Source of the DNA: Clostridia bacterium
GTDB lineage: Bacteria; Bacillota; Clostridia; Oscillospirales; Acutalibacteraceae
DNA length: 64,000 nucleotides
Direction of reading: 5' to 3'
Assembly: GCA_017521425.1 (NCBI GenBank)
Contig: JAFXCQ010000008.1
Location: 1 to 64,000, forward strand
Part shown: positions 61,994 to 64,000 of the stretch, in pieces
Layout: each line of letters starts with the position of its first letter
How positions within the stretch are numbered: position 1 is the stretch's first letter
The notes under the pieces: model-generated
Database searches by the model: none
Seen by the model: the letters and a program-made list of their open reading frames with translations, nothing else
Told to the model about the DNA's origin: nothing
Program-made: the position numbers and the translations under genes

Positions 61994-62559
61994 AAATGAA
62001 TGTACCTAACCAATTGACAATTGTAAGAATTATTCTTACTCCAATTTTTCTCGCATTGTTTTTAGCACCTATTCCACATCATTACTTAATAGGTTTAATT
62101 GTTTTTGCAGTTGGTGCAATTACAGATTTCCTTGATGGTAAAATTGCAAGAAAAAATAATATCGTTACGGTATTCGGACAATTAGCAGACCCTGTTGCCG
62201 ATAAAATTCTCACAACTGCGGCATTACTTGCGTTTATGCAGTTTGGTCTTTGCAATATCTGGATTATTATGATAGTATTATTAAGAGAATTTACTATTAC
62301 TTCATTCAGATTAGTGGCAACTGCACAAGGAGTTGTTATTCCTGCTAATTTCTATGGTAAATTAAAAACTGTTTCACAAATGGTTTTTTCAATTTTGATT
62401 ATGATTATGGCAGAGCTTTACGATGCAGGTATTTTACCTGAAGGCTTCCCATTAACAATTGTTTCAAATGCACTTTTATGGGTAACTGCAATTCTTTGTG
62501 TTATCTCAGGTGTAATTTATGTTAAGCAATCAATTAAAATTATAGATTTTTCCAAATAA
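61990..62559 (+). CDS. pgsA: CDP-diacylglycerol--glycerol-3-phosphate 3-phosphatidyltransferase
   Basis: 189 residues with about four membrane segments. The CDP-alcohol phosphatidyltransferase motif D-G-x2-A-R-x8-G-x3-D-x3-D is seen in DFLDGKIARKNNIVTVFGQL and ADPVADKI. It makes phosphatidylglycerol phosphate from CDP-diacylglycerol. AGGAG lies seven bases before the ATG, which overlaps rimO by four bases. Confidence 0.96.
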   Translation: MKMNVPNQLTIVRIILTPIFLALFLAPIPHHYLIGLIVFAVGAITDFLDGKIARKNNIVTVFGQLADPVADKILTTAALLAFMQFGLCNIWIIMIVLLREFTITSFRLVATAQGVVIPANFYGKLKTVSQMVFSILIMIMAELYDAGILPEGFPLTIVSNALLWVTAILCVISGVIYVKQSIKIIDFSK

Positions 62560-62577
62560 TAAACCGTGGAGGGTAAA

Positions 62578-64000
62578 ATGCAACTTTATAACTCACTTTC
62601 ACACAAAAAAGAAGATTTCAAAACAAACGAGCCAGGTAAGGTTAATATGTATACCTGTGGCCCTACTGTTTATCACTTTGCTCATATAGGTAACCTCCGT
62701 AGCTATATTATGGAAGATATTTTAGAAAAATATCTTCGTTACTCTGGCTACGATGTAAAACGCGTAATGAATATTACGGATGTTGGACACCTTTCATCTG
62801 ATGCAGATACAGGTGAAGATAAAATGGTTAAGGGTGCAAAAAGAGAAAATAAAACTGTTATGGATATAGCAAGATTTTATACAGATGCATTCTTTAAAGA
62901 CTGTGAAAAGCTCAACATTAAGAAGCCTGATGTGGTAGAACCGGCAACAAATTGTATTGAAGAATTTATTGCAATGGTACAAGGTCTTTTAGAAAAGGAT
63001 TTTGCTTATATTGCAGGTGGCAATGTTTATTTTGATACATCAAAATTAGACGAATATTACGTTTTCAATAAGCACGACAGCGAAGAGCTTATGGTAGGTG
63101 TTCGTGACGGTGTTGAAGAGGATAATAATAAAAGAAATAAAAATGACTTTGTTTTGTGGTTTACAAAATCAAAGTTTGAAGAACAGGCTTTAAAATGGGA
63201 TTCACCTTGGGGTGTTGGTTATCCTGGCTGGCATATTGAATGCTCTGCAATAAGTCTTAAGCATTTAGGAGAATATCTTGATATTCACTGCGGCGGTATT
63301 GATAACGCATTCCCACACCATACAAACGAAATTGCACAAAGTGAAGCATATATTGGTCATAAATGGTGTAACTACTGGTTCCATGTTCTTCACCTTAATA
63401 CAAATAGTGGTAAAATGAGTAAATCAACAGGCGAATTTTTAACTGTTTCATTACTTGAGGAAAAAGGCTACAATCCTTTAGCATACAGATTTTTCTGTCT
63501 TCAGTCACATTACAGAAAATCGCTTGTATTCAGTTACGAAAACCTTGACAATGCTCAGGGAGCTTTCAATAAGTTACTCGTAAAAATTGCTGCTTTAAAA
63601 GATGATGAGTCTGAAGCAATTGACGAAAATGCAGTAAAAGAATTAACAGAGAAATTCAAAGCGGCACTTGATAATGATATAAATACATCTTTAGGTGTTA
63701 CTGTGCTTTATGATGTTTTAAAAGCTAAAACAAATGATAAAACAAAGCTTTTCTTACTTAATGATTTTGACAGAGTTTTGTCTTTAAGTCTTTTAGACGA
63801 AGCAAAAAAATTAAAGGAAAGCAAAAAAGAAGAAGTATCTGCACCTGCAGCAGATGATGACTTCAGTAAATATGTAGAAGAGCAATTAGCACTCAGAGCT
63901 GAAGCCAAGAAAAACAAAAACTGGGCAGAGGCAGACAGAATTCGTGATGAATTAACCCAGAAAGGTGTAAAGATTCTTGATACACCAGACGGAGCGAAAT
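62578..64000 (+). CDS. cysS: Cysteinyl-tRNA synthetase (3' end cut by the window)
   Basis: 474 residues are visible. GGAGGG precedes ATG 62578. N-terminal QLYNSLSHKKEDF, the Zn-ligand MYTCGPTVYHFAHIGN with the HIGH-type loop HIGN, GWHIECSAIS, and PHHTNEIAQSEA, then GKMSKSTGEF (KMSKS). The end KGVKILDTPDGAK matches the last conserved segment of the family, so only a few residues are lost beyond position 64000. It charges tRNA-Cys in the cytosol. Confidence 0.97.
   Translation, partial: MQLYNSLSHKKEDFKTNEPGKVNMYTCGPTVYHFAHIGNLRSYIMEDILEKYLRYSGYDVKRVMNITDVGHLSSDADTGEDKMVKGAKRENKTVMDIARFYTDAFFKDCEKLNIKKPDVVEPATNCIEEFIAMVQGLLEKDFAYIAGGNVYFDTSKLDEYYVFNKHDSEELMVGVRDGVEEDNNKRNKNDFVLWFTKSKFEEQALKWDSPWGVGYPGWHIECSAISLKHLGEYLDIHCGGIDNAFPHHTNEIAQSEAYIGHKWCNYWFHVLHLNTNSGKMSKSTGEFLTVSLLEEKGYNPLAYRFFCLQSHYRKSLVFSYENLDNAQGAFNKLLVKIAALKDDESEAIDENAVKELTEKFKAALDNDINTSLGVTVLYDVLKAKTNDKTKLFLLNDFDRVLSLSLLDEAKKLKESKKEEVSAPAADDDFSKYVEEQLALRAEAKKNKNWAEADRIRDELTQKGVKILDTPDGAK

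Overview
The window is AT-rich DNA from an anaerobic Firmicute, most likely a gut Clostridium of the Oscillospiraceae/Ruminococcaceae kind. The signs are an [FeFe]-hydrogenase maturation operon (hydE, hydG, hydF), a CIRCE-controlled groESL operon, AGGAGG-type ribosome sites, a zinc-ribbon L28 protein, frequent TTG starts, BspA-like and dockerin-like secreted proteins, and many GNAT, MATE and Gfo/Idh genes. No species can be named from the sequence alone.

Region 1 (1-8155) reads as the end of an integrative element lying against the 3' end of a tRNA-Pro(UGG) gene. From the tRNA outward it carries two tandem tyrosine recombinases, a small excisionase-type HTH protein behind a roughly 440-nt structured leader, a sigma-region-4-like protein, and a complete but divergently arranged agr quorum-sensing locus: agrD-agrB and an XRE regulator to the right, an XRE regulator, agrA and agrC to the left. 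The 47-residue agrD is too short for ordinary gene calling. It has serine where the thiolactone cysteine normally sits, so it predicts a serine-lactone signal. The left end of the element lies outside the window.

Region 2 (8257-26568) is mostly chromosomal core. It holds a leftward operon ddl / DUF1934 / argS / membrane protein; deoC; an internally duplicated membrane protein overlapping a sialidase-fold (BNR) protein; an SGNH + MBOAT O-acylation pair; groESL; a MATE transporter; and the hydrogenase maturation operon with a terminator-like hairpin in its leader. A compact 94-nt four-way-junction repeat lies upstream of groESL.

Region 3 (27009-54634) is rich in surface and glycan genes. It has a 1676-residue secreted protein with seven Ig-like and seven FN3-like repeats, a GT52-like sialyltransferase candidate, a GT4 glycosyltransferase, a bifunctional fucokinase/GDP-fucose pyrophosphorylase (Fkp), and a secreted SGNH esterase with FN3-like repeats. 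It also has two Gfo/Idh/MocA oxidoreductases, a GH20 hexosaminidase and a GH33-type sialidase. Interspersed are a two-component system, an rRNA methyltransferase, lipid genes and cysK-cysE. Together these suggest both use of host glycans and building of a sugar-decorated surface.

Region 4 (54686-64000) has a leftward block (membrane-anchored protein, XRE regulator, small beta-rich protein, LRR/dockerin-like secreted protein, rpmB) and then recA-recX-rimO-pgsA-cysS, with cysS running off the right edge. No CRISPR array, insertion sequence, rRNA or relaxase was seen.
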